Shown here piece after piece: positions 17,191 to 24,672 of a DNA stretch of 32,714 nt. The notes beneath the pieces are model-generated. The model had not been told where the DNA came from. It saw only the letters and a program-made list of their open reading frames with translations, and did not search any database. Each line of letters begins with the position of its first letter. The first letter of the stretch is position 1. The stretch is from Streptomyces globisporus (GTDB lineage Bacteria > Actinomycetota > Actinomycetes > Streptomycetales > Streptomycetaceae). A program made the translations under genes and the position numbers. Where the stretch lies: the NCBI RefSeq assembly GCF_003501885.1, contig NZ_QWFA01000055.1, positions 1-32,714 on the forward strand. Direction: 5' to 3'.

Positions 17191-17703
17191 ATGAACGGTT
17201 ATGGCGAGCGGGGTTCGTCGGGACTGGGCGAGCGCACGACACTGAAGGAGCAGGCGGGCGTCTACGCCCTGCTGCCGCTGCGGATCTTCCTCGGCGTCAC
17301 CTTCGTCTACGCGGGCCTCGACAAGCTCACCGACAGCGCGTTCATGTCGGCGACCGGCAACGGGTCCATCGGCGAGATGATGCGCGGGGTGCGTGACTCC
17401 TCCGCGATCCCCGCCCTCGTCGACCTGGCCCTGAAGAGCCCCGAGGGCTTCGGTTACGCCATCGCGATCGGCGAACTCCTCGTCGGCCTCGGCACCCTCG
17501 TCGGCCTCTGGGCCCGGCTCGCGGCGCTCGGCGGGGCGCTGATCTCGCTGAGCCTCTGGCTGACCGTGAGCTGGCAGGCCACCCCGTACTACTACGGCAA
17601 CGACCTGCCCTACCTGATGGCGTGGCTGCCGCTGGTGCTCGCGGGCGCCCCGCTGTTCTCCGCCGACGCCTTCCTCGCCGCGCGCCGCCGCCGCAGCATG
17701 TAG
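17191..17703 (+). CDS. DoxX-family membrane protein
   Basis: 170 aa from ATG 17191, with GTGGGG 8 nt upstream; the frame extends to 17131 but the upstream part is basic and unlike the family. Four membrane helices are seen, the first in LPLRIFLGVTFVYAGLDKLT. ELLVGLGTLVGLWARLAALG and WYLxx-like PYLMAWLPLVLAG segments are typical of DoxX/TQO-small-subunit relatives. The biochemical role of this branch is unsettled. The 3' end overlaps the minus-strand gene at 17610-17873 by 94 bp. Confidence 0.8.
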   Translation: MNGYGERGSSGLGERTTLKEQAGVYALLPLRIFLGVTFVYAGLDKLTDSAFMSATGNGSIGEMMRGVRDSSAIPALVDLALKSPEGFGYAIAIGELLVGLGTLVGLWARLAALGGALISLSLWLTVSWQATPYYYGNDLPYLMAWLPLVLAGAPLFSADAFLAARRRRSM

Positions 17704-17873
17704 GCGGCCCAGGTCACCGTCGCGGCCAGCCACAGCCCGCCGAAGAACAGCGGCAGGAAGAACGTCCACGGGACCTCCCAGGCCCCGGCCGCGTCCGCCG
17801 CGTACCCGGCGGCCAGGCCCAGCATCACCAGGCCGGCCACGGCCCTGCCGGGCCGGAATTCATGACGCAGCAC
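17610..17873 (-). CDS. Small two-helix membrane protein
   Basis: 87 aa from GTG 17873, with GGAGG 6 nt upstream. Two hydrophobic helices (about 11-30 and 36-60) are followed by a basic, Ser/Ala-rich tail (RRRRAARKASAENSG). It overlaps the end of the PspC-protein gene by 14 nt, which implies translational coupling. Its tail runs 94 nt into the antisense of the DoxX gene. I recall similar small proteins beside PspC genes in Streptomyces, but do not know a function. Confidence 0.7.
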   Translation of the reverse strand: MLRHEFRPGRAVAGLVMLGLAAGYAADAAGAWEVPWTFFLPLFFGGLWLAATVTWAAYMLRRRRAARKASAENSGAPASTSGSHAIR

Positions 17874-19209
17874 GGGTGACCTCCACCTGTCCGATGCCGA
17901 CTTCCACGTCCAACTCGACCGTCCCGGCGGGCTTCGTGCCCTTCGGCGGCGGTAGCGTGCGCTCGGTCGACTCGCCGTTGTTGATCCGGACCTGGACCCG
18001 CTGCCCCTCCTCCAGACGGACCTCCCCGAGGCCCGCCTCGGCGCGCACCTTCACCGTCACGTCCGCCGGGACGACGACGGCCGCCCGCCCCGCCGCCACG
18101 TCGAACTCCGTGCGCACGGTCTCGCCCTTGGGGACCTTGAGGCCGGACAGGTCCAGCCGGGCGTCGCCCGTGCTCAGTTCGTAGCGCGGCTGGACGGCGG
18201 CCACCGACACGGGCCGCCACTCCTTGCGGGCCCACGAGGTGTCGATGTCCTTCGGCAGCACCGCCGCGCCCGCCAGCAGGCCCGCCGTGACCATCGCCAT
18301 GAAGACCGTGCCGAAGCCGGTCCGCCCCAGCAGCGATGCGATCAGCAGACCGAGCCCGAAGACGGCGAGAGCCGCGGCCAGACCGATCTGGAGGGCGGTG
18401 CCCAGCGGCTGGTGCTCCCAGCTCAGCCCCGTGCCCAGACCGCCCGCCACCAGCGCCGTCAGGAAGACCAGCCCACCGATGGAGCGCGGTCCGCGCGGCT
18501 CGGCCGAGGGCTGCGGTGTCCGGAACGGGGCGTCCGGAGCGGGCCGCCCGGCCTTCGCCCCGGCCCGCGCCGCCTCCGGGTCGGTGTCCGGCGGGCCCCA
18601 CAGATAGCCGGAGCCGACCGGGCCGGTGGTGCCGTCCTTGACGATCGGGTCCCGCCACCACGAGGGACTGCCCGGCGTCGGTGGGGCCTTCACCTCCGGC
18701 GGCGGCGTGCCGAGGCCGCCGGTGTGCGCGGGGCCCGGAGGGGCGGCCGGTGCGCCGGGCGGGGCAGCCGGGTCCTCCGGGTCCCCCGTCCGCCGGGACT
18801 GCGTCCACACGGCGAAGCCGACGACGGCCACCGTCAGCAGCGCGGCGAACGACAGCATGCCCCGGTTGTGCAGCATCGACAGGAAGAGACCGCAGCCGAT
18901 CAGCGCCAGCAGCAGCGCCACCAGGGACGCCCCGTCGACCCGGCCCGACAGCAGCTTGCGCGCCTCGTTCTCGTCCTCGCCGTCGGCGGGCAGCAGCAGC
19001 CAGGCGAAGCCGTAGAAGATCAGACCGATGCCCCCGGTCACCGACAGCACTCCGACCACGATCCGGAAGATCACCGGGTCCACGTCGCAGTACCGGCCGA
19101 GTCCGCCGCACACCCCGGCGACGACCTTCTGCCGTGGGGTGCGCCGCAGCGTCGGCTTCGGCGCTTCGGGGGGCGCGGCGCCGGGAGCGGTGTTGGAGGG
19201 AGCGGTCAT
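17860..19209 (-). CDS. PspC-domain membrane protein
   Basis: 449 aa. The N-terminal PspC domain is typical: RRTPRQKVVAGVCGGLGRYC, DPVIFRIVVGVLSVTGGIGL and FAWLLLPADGEDENE. Next come two more helices, a long Pro/Gly-rich cytoplasmic or linker segment (about 140-250), further helices (about 265-335) and a C-terminal beta-rich domain (SVAAVQPRYELSTGDARLDL and LPPPKGTKPAGTVELDVEVG) like the adhesin/DUF2154-type domains of LiaF-like proteins. GGAGG lies close to the ATG (one base), so initiation may be unusual. It probably acts as the envelope-stress sensor or modulator of the divergent PspC histidine kinase, by analogy with LiaF/LiaRS. Confidence 0.85.
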   Translation of the reverse strand: MTAPSNTAPGAAPPEAPKPTLRRTPRQKVVAGVCGGLGRYCDVDPVIFRIVVGVLSVTGGIGLIFYGFAWLLLPADGEDENEARKLLSGRVDGASLVALLLALIGCGLFLSMLHNRGMLSFAALLTVAVVGFAVWTQSRRTGDPEDPAAPPGAPAAPPGPAHTGGLGTPPPEVKAPPTPGSPSWWRDPIVKDGTTGPVGSGYLWGPPDTDPEAARAGAKAGRPAPDAPFRTPQPSAEPRGPRSIGGLVFLTALVAGGLGTGLSWEHQPLGTALQIGLAAALAVFGLGLLIASLLGRTGFGTVFMAMVTAGLLAGAAVLPKDIDTSWARKEWRPVSVAAVQPRYELSTGDARLDLSGLKVPKGETVRTEFDVAAGRAAVVVPADVTVKVRAEAGLGEVRLEEGQRVQVRINNGESTERTLPPPKGTKPAGTVELDVEVGIGQVEVTRAAS

Positions 19210-19249
19210 GCCTCCATGGTGACGGGCCGGACCGCCCGCCGGGAGCCGC

Positions 19250-19282
19250 CCCGACCCTGGACGGTCCCTGATATTGCCCTGA
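19250..19282 (-). promoter_or_regulatory. Three direct repeats in 11-bp phase upstream of the PspC gene
   Basis: On the minus strand, TCAGGGCAATA, TCAGGGACCGT and CCAGGGTCGGG follow one another without gaps, repeating the core (T/C)CAGGG once per 11 bp, close to one helical turn. They lie about 40-75 nt upstream of the PspC-protein start codon. Such face-aligned sites suit a dimeric or tandem-binding regulator, possibly the LuxR-type regulator encoded nearby. Confidence 0.5.
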
Positions 19283-19305
19283 CACGAGGCCCCACCCCGG
19301 GGACA

Positions 19306-19339
19306 GCATCAGGGTCGGTTCGGGGGCTGACCCTGATGC
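19306..19339. promoter_or_regulatory. 11-bp perfect inverted repeat upstream of the histidine kinase gene
   Basis: GCATCAGGGTC (19306-19316) and GACCCTGATGC (19329-19339) are perfect complements around a 12-nt spacer. The same CAGGG core occurs in the phased repeats on the other side of the region. The dyad ends 32 nt before the preferred kinase start, so it may be an operator or a 5' hairpin in the transcript. Confidence 0.6.
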
Positions 19340-19371
19340 CGCCCCGTGTCCGGGCGTGTGACGATCGGGGT

Positions 19372-20658
19372 ATGCCAGCCGCCACCGCCCGAGCCGCCAG
19401 CTCCCTCGCCGCCGACCCGGAGGAGCCGCCGGTGCGCAAGCTCTACCGCAGCGCCGACGGCCGGCTGCTCGGCGGCGTCGCGCGCGGGCTCGCCGGACAC
19501 CTGGGGCTGCCGGTCGCCTGGGTGCGGTTCCTCTTCCTCGGGCTGTTCTTCACCGACGGCCTCGGCGCCGTGCTGTACGCGGTGTTCTGGATCGTCGTCC
19601 CGCTCGGCGTCGGCGGCGTCGACGCCCCGCGCTCGGTGTTCGAGGTCTCGGCGGACGGCCGCCGCAAGCTTCGCAAGCCGGACAAGGGCCAGTTCGTCGC
19701 CCTGATCGCGCTGCTCGTCGGGGCCGTCGTGTTCGTCGCCAACGTCGACATGGGCAGCGAGGCCGACCGCTACATCTGGCCCACCCTCCTCATCGGCGCC
19801 GGCTCCGTCCTGGTCTGGCGACAGGCGGACAACGCCCGCCGCGCCCGTTGGATGGAGGTCAGCCGCAACCGCAAGCTGCTCCACGTGGCCCGCGGCCTCG
19901 CCGGGGTCGCCCTGGTCGGCCTCGGCCTCGCCGTCTTCCTCGTCGTCCGGGGCTCCGCCGCCCAGTTCGGCAATGTGCTGACCGCCGCCATCGCGGTACT
20001 GACCGGCATCTTCCTGCTCGCCGGCCCGTATCTCGTGCGGATGACCCAGGACCTCTCCGAGGAGCGCCTGATGCGCATCCGCGCCCAGGAGCGGGCCGAG
20101 GTCGCCGCCCACGTCCACGACTCCGTGCTGCACACCCTCACCCTGATCCAGCGCAACGCGGACGACGCCGGCGAGGTCAGACGTCTCGCCCGTGCCCAGG
20201 AACGCGAGCTGCGCAACTGGCTCTACAACCCCGAGGGCACCGGCAAGGACGAGGACGACGAACCGGAGACCCTGGCCGAGGCGGTCAAGCGGGCCGCCGC
20301 CGAGGTCGAGGACAAGCACGGCGTGCCCCTGGAGGTCGTCGTGGTCGGCGACTGCCCCCTCGACGAGAAGCTGTCCGCGCAGATGCAGGCCGCGCGCGAG
20401 GCGATGGTCAACGCCGCCAAGTACGGTGGCGAGGGCGGGGCGGTCCAGGTCTTCGCGGAGGTCGAGGGCCGTACGGTCTTCGTGTCCGTACGGGACCGCG
20501 GTCCGGGTTTCGACCTGGACGAGGTTCCCGGGGACCGCATGGGCGTACGAGAATCAATCATCGGCCGGATGCAGCGCAACGGCGGGACCGCCCGGCTGCG
20601 TTCGGTGCCCGGCGGGGGCACCGAGGTCGAGCTGGAGATGGAGAGGGCGAGCGAATGA
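19372..20658 (+). CDS. PspC-domain sensor histidine kinase
   Basis: 428 aa from ATG 19372; an in-frame ATG at 19336 overlaps the inverted repeat and is less likely. An N-terminal PspC domain (KLYRSADGRLLGGVARGLAG) is followed by helices near 108-124, 135-150, 172-193 and 200-222. Then a HisKA_3-type dimerisation domain has AHVHDSVLHTLTLIQRNADD, with phosphoacceptor His249. A HATPase_c domain follows, with REAMVNAAKYGG (N box) and VRDRGPGFDLDEVPG (G box). This is a membrane-located kinase signalling to the overlapping response regulator. By family it is expected to respond to envelope stress; the stimulus is not visible from sequence. Confidence 0.9.
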   Translation: MPAATARAASSLAADPEEPPVRKLYRSADGRLLGGVARGLAGHLGLPVAWVRFLFLGLFFTDGLGAVLYAVFWIVVPLGVGGVDAPRSVFEVSADGRRKLRKPDKGQFVALIALLVGAVVFVANVDMGSEADRYIWPTLLIGAGSVLVWRQADNARRARWMEVSRNRKLLHVARGLAGVALVGLGLAVFLVVRGSAAQFGNVLTAAIAVLTGIFLLAGPYLVRMTQDLSEERLMRIRAQERAEVAAHVHDSVLHTLTLIQRNADDAGEVRRLARAQERELRNWLYNPEGTGKDEDDEPETLAEAVKRAAAEVEDKHGVPLEVVVVGDCPLDEKLSAQMQAAREAMVNAAKYGGEGGAVQVFAEVEGRTVFVSVRDRGPGFDLDEVPGDRMGVRESIIGRMQRNGGTARLRSVPGGGTEVELEMERASE

Positions 20659-21350
20659 CCGAGAACACCGAAGCCACCGGGGGCCCGGAGCGACGGGTAC
20701 GGGTCGTGCTCGTCGACGACCACCGGATGTTCCGCACCGGGGTGCAGGCCGAGATCGGCCGCACCGAGGAGACCGGCGTCGAGGTGGTCGGCGAGGCCGC
20801 CGACGTCGACCAGGCCGTCACCGTCATCACCGCGACCCGCCCCGAGGTCGTCCTCCTCGACGTCCACCTCCCGGGCGGTGGCGGCGTCGAGGTCCTCCGT
20901 CGCTGCGCCCCCCTGATGGGCGCGGTGGAGAACCCGGTCCGCTTCCTCGCGCTGTCGGTGTCGGACGCCGCGGAGGACGTCATCGGCGTGATCCGGGGTG
21001 GCGCCCGCGGCTACGTCACCAAGACGATCACCGGCACCGACCTCGTCGACTCCGTCTTCCGGGTCCAGGACGGCGACGCGGTCTTCTCCCCTCGCCTGGC
21101 CGGCTTCGTCCTCGACGCCTTCGCCTCCACGGACGCCCCGCCGGTCGACGAGGACCTGGACCGCCTCACCCAGCGCGAGCGCGAGGTCCTGCGGCTGATC
21201 GCCCGCGGCTACGCCTACAAGGAGATCGCCAAGCAGCTGTTCATCTCGGTGAAGACGGTCGAGTCGCACGTCTCGGCGGTGCTGCGCAAGCTCCAGCTCT
21301 CCAACCGGCACGAACTGACCCGCTGGGCGACGGCGCGACGGCTGGTCTGA
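20655..21350 (+). CDS. LuxR/NarL-family response regulator
   Basis: 231 aa. The start ATG overlaps the kinase stop in ATGA (20655-20658), indicating translational coupling. The receiver domain has acidic pair DD21-22, phosphorylation site D69 in VVLLDVHLPGGG, and the conserved Lys in GYVTKTITG. The C-terminal LuxR-type HTH is LTQREREVLRLIARGYAYKE, then IAKQLFISVKTVESHVSAVL. It is the partner of the PspC histidine kinase. Candidate target sites are the CAGGG repeats in the divergent promoter region. The gene ends 15 nt before the convergent NlpC/P60 gene. Confidence 0.93.
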   Translation: MTENTEATGGPERRVRVVLVDDHRMFRTGVQAEIGRTEETGVEVVGEAADVDQAVTVITATRPEVVLLDVHLPGGGGVEVLRRCAPLMGAVENPVRFLALSVSDAAEDVIGVIRGGARGYVTKTITGTDLVDSVFRVQDGDAVFSPRLAGFVLDAFASTDAPPVDEDLDRLTQREREVLRLIARGYAYKEIAKQLFISVKTVESHVSAVLRKLQLSNRHELTRWATARRLV

Positions 21351-21365
21351 GGCCGGATCGCGCTG

Positions 21366-22445
21366 CTACGCCACCCGGGTCGCGCCCGCGAACGGCATCT
21401 GGTCGATCGGCGCGATGCGCACCGGTGCTCCCGGGCGCGGGGCGTGGATCATCTGGCCGCCGCCGATGTAGAGGCCGACGTGGCTGATCCCGGAGTAGAA
21501 GAACACCAGGTCGCCGGGGGCCAGTTGCGAGCGCGGGATGCGCTGTCCGGCATTGATCTGGGTGTAGGTGGTGCGGGGCAGGCTCACGCCCGCCGCCTTC
21601 CATGCCGCCTGGGTGAGGCCGGAGCAGTCGAAGGCGTTCGGGCCGGTCGCTCCCCAGACGTACGGCTTGCCGATCGCGCCGTGGGCGAAGGCGATGGCCT
21701 GCCCGGCGCGGGAGTTGGGGGCAGCCACTGGGCCGCTGCGGGCGGTGGAGCGGTCGGCGTGGGCCGGCCCGCCGCCGTGCCGGGCGTCGGCCGAGCGCTC
21801 GAAGTCGGCGCGCTCCTCGGCTGTCAGCGTGTCCAGCAGCTTCCGGGCGTCGGCCAGCTTGGCGCGGACCGCGGTGCGGTGCTCGCGCAGTTCGGTGCGG
21901 CGGGCGGCGAGGCGTTCGGTCTCCTGGTCGGCGCGGGCCTTGACCTGGGCGATGCGGGAGACCTGCCGCTTGATGTTCCGCAGCAGCCCGGTCTGCCGGT
22001 CGCCCGCCCGGTCGAGGTAGGAGGCGCGTTCGAGATAGGCGGCGGGGTCGGAGGAGAGCGCCAGTTGCAGGGCCGGGTCCAGGGTGCCGGAACGGTACTG
22101 CGCGGTGGCCAGCGAACCGAGTGCGTGCCGGGCGGTGTTGAGGCTGTCGGTGCGGCGGGCGGCCTCGTCGGTCAGGGCGTCGACGGTGCGGGTCGCGGCA
22201 TCCGCCTTCTCCTTCGCCCCGTTGTACTTCTCGGTGGCGACCTCGGCGTCGTGGTGGAGCCGGTCGACCTTCGCCTTGACCTGCGCCGCGGTGGGGGCCG
22301 GTTCGGCGGGGGCCGCGCCCGCCCCGGTCACCGAGCCGGCTGTGGCCACCCCGGCGAGCGCCAGGGTGGCGGCGGTGCGGGCAGCAGGGCCGGTGAGCGG
22401 GCGCTGCTTGGGTTTTCGATGAGCTGACCTGCGGTGCGCTGCCAC
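21366..22445 (-). CDS. Secreted NlpC/P60 peptidoglycan endopeptidase
   Basis: 359 aa from GTG 22445; AGGAAGG lies about 13 nt upstream, a wide spacing. A basic N-terminus (HRRSAHRKPKQR) and a hydrophobic stretch ending at AGAAPAEP form the signal peptide. A long coiled-coil region (about 50-220, rich in Ala, Glu, Arg) precedes the NlpC/P60 domain: YVWGATGPNAFDCSGLTQAAW carries the nucleophile Cys, ISHVGLYIGG the His and MIHAPRPG the third polar residue. It cleaves stem peptides of peptidoglycan, like RipA/IseA relatives. The response regulator gene converges on it. An 11-mer shared with the PspC promoter region lies about 100 nt upstream. Confidence 0.9.
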   Translation of the reverse strand: MAAHRRSAHRKPKQRPLTGPAARTAATLALAGVATAGSVTGAGAAPAEPAPTAAQVKAKVDRLHHDAEVATEKYNGAKEKADAATRTVDALTDEAARRTDSLNTARHALGSLATAQYRSGTLDPALQLALSSDPAAYLERASYLDRAGDRQTGLLRNIKRQVSRIAQVKARADQETERLAARRTELREHRTAVRAKLADARKLLDTLTAEERADFERSADARHGGGPAHADRSTARSGPVAAPNSRAGQAIAFAHGAIGKPYVWGATGPNAFDCSGLTQAAWKAAGVSLPRTTYTQINAGQRIPRSQLAPGDLVFFYSGISHVGLYIGGGQMIHAPRPGAPVRIAPIDQMPFAGATRVA

Positions 22446-22542
22446 GGGGACGGCATCCTTCCTCTCGGCTGTCCGCCGGGAACGGCGGCGGGTCCGGGAT
22501 GGACGCTAATCCGGGCGCGGAGAAAAGAGTCGCCATGACAGC

Positions 22543-22553
22543 TATTGCCCTGA
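22543..22553 (-). promoter_or_regulatory. Copy of the PspC-region 11-mer upstream of the NlpC/P60 gene
   Basis: On the minus strand, TCAGGGCAATA is identical to the first phased repeat upstream of the PspC-protein gene (19282-19272) and in the same orientation to its downstream gene. It sits about 98 nt before the NlpC/P60 start codon, a plausible activator position. Confidence 0.4.
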
Positions 22554-22646
22554 TGTGACGTTTCGCCGGTCACGGATGATCGAAGTGCCGAGGAAGGCTT
22601 GCCTCACTGAAAAGTAAAACTTTGGCCATGGCTAGGCTCCCGGGCC

Positions 22647-23000
22647 ATGGACGTACTCATCAATGTCTTCGTCGCCCTGCACATCATCGGCATCGCCTCC
22701 CTGCTGGGCGGCTTCCTGACGCAGATGAAGGCCATGGGGGCCGGGACCGCCCGGTTCACCCCCGCGATGCTGCACGGCGCGCTGACCATGCTGGTCACCG
22801 GCGTGGCCCTGGTCGGCCTCAACCAGGCCGACGACCAGACCGTGAACAACGTCAAGATCGGCATCAAGCTGGCGCTGCTGGTCGTGATCCTCGCCCTCGT
22901 CTACGTCAAGCGCGACGAGGAGAAGGTCGACAAGGGCGCGTTCATCGCCGTCGGCGCCCTGACGACCGTCAACATCTTCATCGCCACCGTCTGGACCTGA
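22647..23000 (+). CDS. Small integral membrane protein, four predicted helices
   Basis: 117 aa from ATG 22647. Helices are near 5-24, 42-60, 73-88 and 98-115, separated by short loops; KRDEEKVDKG is a charged cytoplasmic-type loop. No known domain is recognised. There is no strong ribosome site, and TAGGCT at 22633-22638 lies 8 nt before the start, so the transcript may be leaderless. Its gene is divergent from the NlpC/P60 gene to the left and convergent with the one to the right. Confidence 0.75.
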   Translation: MDVLINVFVALHIIGIASLLGGFLTQMKAMGAGTARFTPAMLHGALTMLVTGVALVGLNQADDQTVNNVKIGIKLALLVVILALVYVKRDEEKVDKGAFIAVGALTTVNIFIATVWT

Positions 23001-23020
23001 GACCGGGCCCGATCGTCCGG

Positions 23021-23055
23021 GGGAGGGGGCGGCCGGTCACCGGTCGCCCCCTCCC
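23021..23055. terminator. Bidirectional terminator between membrane-protein and NlpC/P60 genes
   Basis: GGGAGGGGGCGGCCGGT and ACCGGTCGCCCCCTCCC form a 17-bp stem with one G-U type mismatch. It lies between two convergent genes, 20 nt after one stop codon and 4 nt after the other, so it can serve both. Confidence 0.8.
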
Positions 23056-23059
23056 GGTG

Positions 23060-24241
23060 TCACGCCGGGCGTACGCTCCCGTAGATCGGCATGTAGTAGA
23101 TCGACTCCTCGCGCACGTTCGCACCCGGCTTCGGGGCGTGGATCATCATCCCGTCGCCCTTGTAGATGCCGACGTGGCTGATGTCGTCGTAGAAGAAGAC
23201 CAGGTCCCCGGGCTGGAGATCGGACGTGGCGACCCGCGTGCCGACCTCGACCTGGTCCCAGGTGGTCCGGGGCAGGGTCACGCCCGCCTCCCGCCAGGCC
23301 GCCTGCGTCAGCCCCGAGCAGTCGTAACTGGAGGGGCCCGTCGCCCCCCACACGTACGGCTTCCCGATCTGGGCGCGGGCGAAGGCCAGCACCTTCTCCG
23401 CCTTGGCGGCGTAACCGCTGCCCGTACCGGAACCGGACCCCGAACCCGTGCCCGTGCCCGATCCGGAACCCGAACCGCCGCCGGGCTCCTTCGCGGCCTC
23501 CTCGCGGGCCTTCTCCTCGGCCTCGGCCTTCTCCTTCGCCTCGGCGGCCTGGCGGGCGGCCAGCTTCGCCGCCTTCTCCTTCGCCTCGGCCTCCTTCTTG
23601 CGCTCCAGCTCCGCCAGCCGCGCCTTCTCCTCGGCGGTCAGCCGGGACAGCAGCCCGCGCGCCTCGGTCAGCTTGGTCTGGACGTCCTTCTTGCTGGAGG
23701 AGAGCGTGGCCTGCGTCTCGGTCAGGGTCTCCAGGCTCTTCACGGCCTCCGCGCGCTTCTTGGCCGCCGAGGCCTGCTGCGTACGGAAGTCGCTGACGGC
23801 CTTCTGCTGCTGCTCCGTCGCCCGGTCCATCAGCCGGCTCTGGTCGAAGTACCCCTGCGGGTCGTCCGCGAAGAAGAACGTCGCCGTGGGCGCGATGCCG
23901 CCGCTGCGGTACTGGGCCGCCGCGTAGGAGCCCAGGGCCCGGCGCGCCTCGTTGATCTTCTCGGTCCGCTTCGCCACGTCCGCGAGCAGCGTGTCGACCT
24001 TCTTCTGCTGCGAGGAGGAGGCGGCCTTGGCCCGGTTGTACTCCTGGGTCGCCGTGCCCGCCTGCCGGTACAGGGCGTCGACCTTCTTCTGCACGTCCTC
24101 GATCGCGGGCTTCGGCTCCGCGGGCGCCGCCGTGGCGCTCTGCGTGGAGAGCAACGTCACGGAGGCCAGCGCGGCCGTCGTCAGCCCGACGGCGGGGGTG
24201 GTGGTGCGCACCTTCGTGCGCGGCTTGCGATGCGATGCCAA
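23060..24241 (-). CDS. Secreted NlpC/P60 peptidoglycan endopeptidase under riboswitch control
   Basis: I place the start at TTG 24241, not ATG 24250: GGAAGGAG (24258-24251) directly abuts the ATG but is 9 nt from the TTG, and the protein then begins MASHRKPR, a beginning I recall from Streptomyces NlpC/P60 proteins. The product is 393 aa. The signal peptide ends near TQSATAAPAEP. A long coiled coil (about 40-240) is rich in Ala, Lys and Glu, followed by a Gly/Ser/Thr linker of about 25 residues. The NlpC/P60 domain has YVWGATGPSSYDCSGLTQAA (Cys), ISHVGIYKGD (His) and MIHAPKPG. It hydrolyses peptidoglycan stem peptides. The upstream c-di-AMP riboswitch ties it to osmotic and wall homeostasis. 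Confidence 0.92.
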   Translation of the reverse strand: MASHRKPRTKVRTTTPAVGLTTAALASVTLLSTQSATAAPAEPKPAIEDVQKKVDALYRQAGTATQEYNRAKAASSSQQKKVDTLLADVAKRTEKINEARRALGSYAAAQYRSGGIAPTATFFFADDPQGYFDQSRLMDRATEQQQKAVSDFRTQQASAAKKRAEAVKSLETLTETQATLSSSKKDVQTKLTEARGLLSRLTAEEKARLAELERKKEAEAKEKAAKLAARQAAEAKEKAEAEEKAREEAAKEPGGGSGSGSGTGTGSGSGSGTGSGYAAKAEKVLAFARAQIGKPYVWGATGPSSYDCSGLTQAAWREAGVTLPRTTWDQVEVGTRVATSDLQPGDLVFFYDDISHVGIYKGDGMMIHAPKPGANVREESIYYMPIYGSVRPA

Positions 24242-24254
24242 GACCGGCATCTCC

Positions 24255-24415
24255 TTCCGTGGACCGCCTACCGGGTTAGCTGTCGGGTTCGGACGGAACG
24301 GAAGGCTGTCCTACGGTCCGCATGCGAGGGCACGGACCGATTCACCCCGGTTCTGCGTGTGGGTCCCCGGTTCCGAACTGCCGGGACGGCAGGACGGATT
24401 CGGCAGAGGTGTCCG
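24255..24415 (-). ncRNA. ydaO/yuaA-type c-di-AMP riboswitch
   Basis: The 5' leader of the NlpC/P60 gene carries hallmark blocks of the ydaO class on the minus strand: GGGGTGAATC (24348-24339) and CCGAACCCGACAGCTAACC (24292-24274), followed by GGTAGGCGG. Complementary arms GGACGG and CCGTCC and a GGGGACCCAC block complete the expected order. Boundaries are approximate. The class binds cyclic di-AMP and usually turns genes off when the nucleotide is abundant; wall hydrolases are frequent targets in actinobacteria. The ribosome site lies within the 3' end of the element. Confidence 0.88.
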
Positions 24416-24606
24416 TTAGGCGCGGTTCGCCTCAGGGAGGTACGGATCACCTGACCGAGCACGCTAGCCAAAGCGCCCCGCCGCTGGGAAGGACGATGAG
24501 CGATATGCCCGATACATTTTCGTGACCTTTCCCGATCGGGGGTCAGGTACCCCCTCCGGCCGTGCGCTCCTTCACGGAACGTGGACGTCCGCTCTCCGTG
24601 CGTAGA

Positions 24607-24634
24607 GCCGAAGCCGTCGCTTGTCGGCTTCGGC
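24607..24634. promoter_or_regulatory. 9-bp perfect inverted repeat upstream of pcrA
   Basis: GCCGAAGCC (24607-24615) and GGCTTCGGC (24626-24634) flank a 10-nt spacer, ending 38 nt before pcrA. The putative -10 TAGACT (24658-24663) lies just downstream, so the dyad would overlap the -35 region or lie behind it. No matching -35 hexamer is seen. It may be an operator; no SOS-type box is apparent. Confidence 0.4.
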
Positions 24635-24672
24635 GGAACGTTGTCGGTCCGGCCGCCTAGACTCGGGAGGCG

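Noticed and set aside
22590..22612. Iron-box-like sequence AGGCTTGCCT before the small membrane protein gene
   Set aside because: Only one half resembles the IdeR/DmdR consensus; the left half does not match and no iron-related gene is adjacent.
24541..24640. SOS (LexA) box or ECF sigma promoter upstream of pcrA
   Set aside because: GGAAC occurs twice, but neither a GAAC-N4-GTTC dyad nor a correctly spaced ECF -10 element is present.
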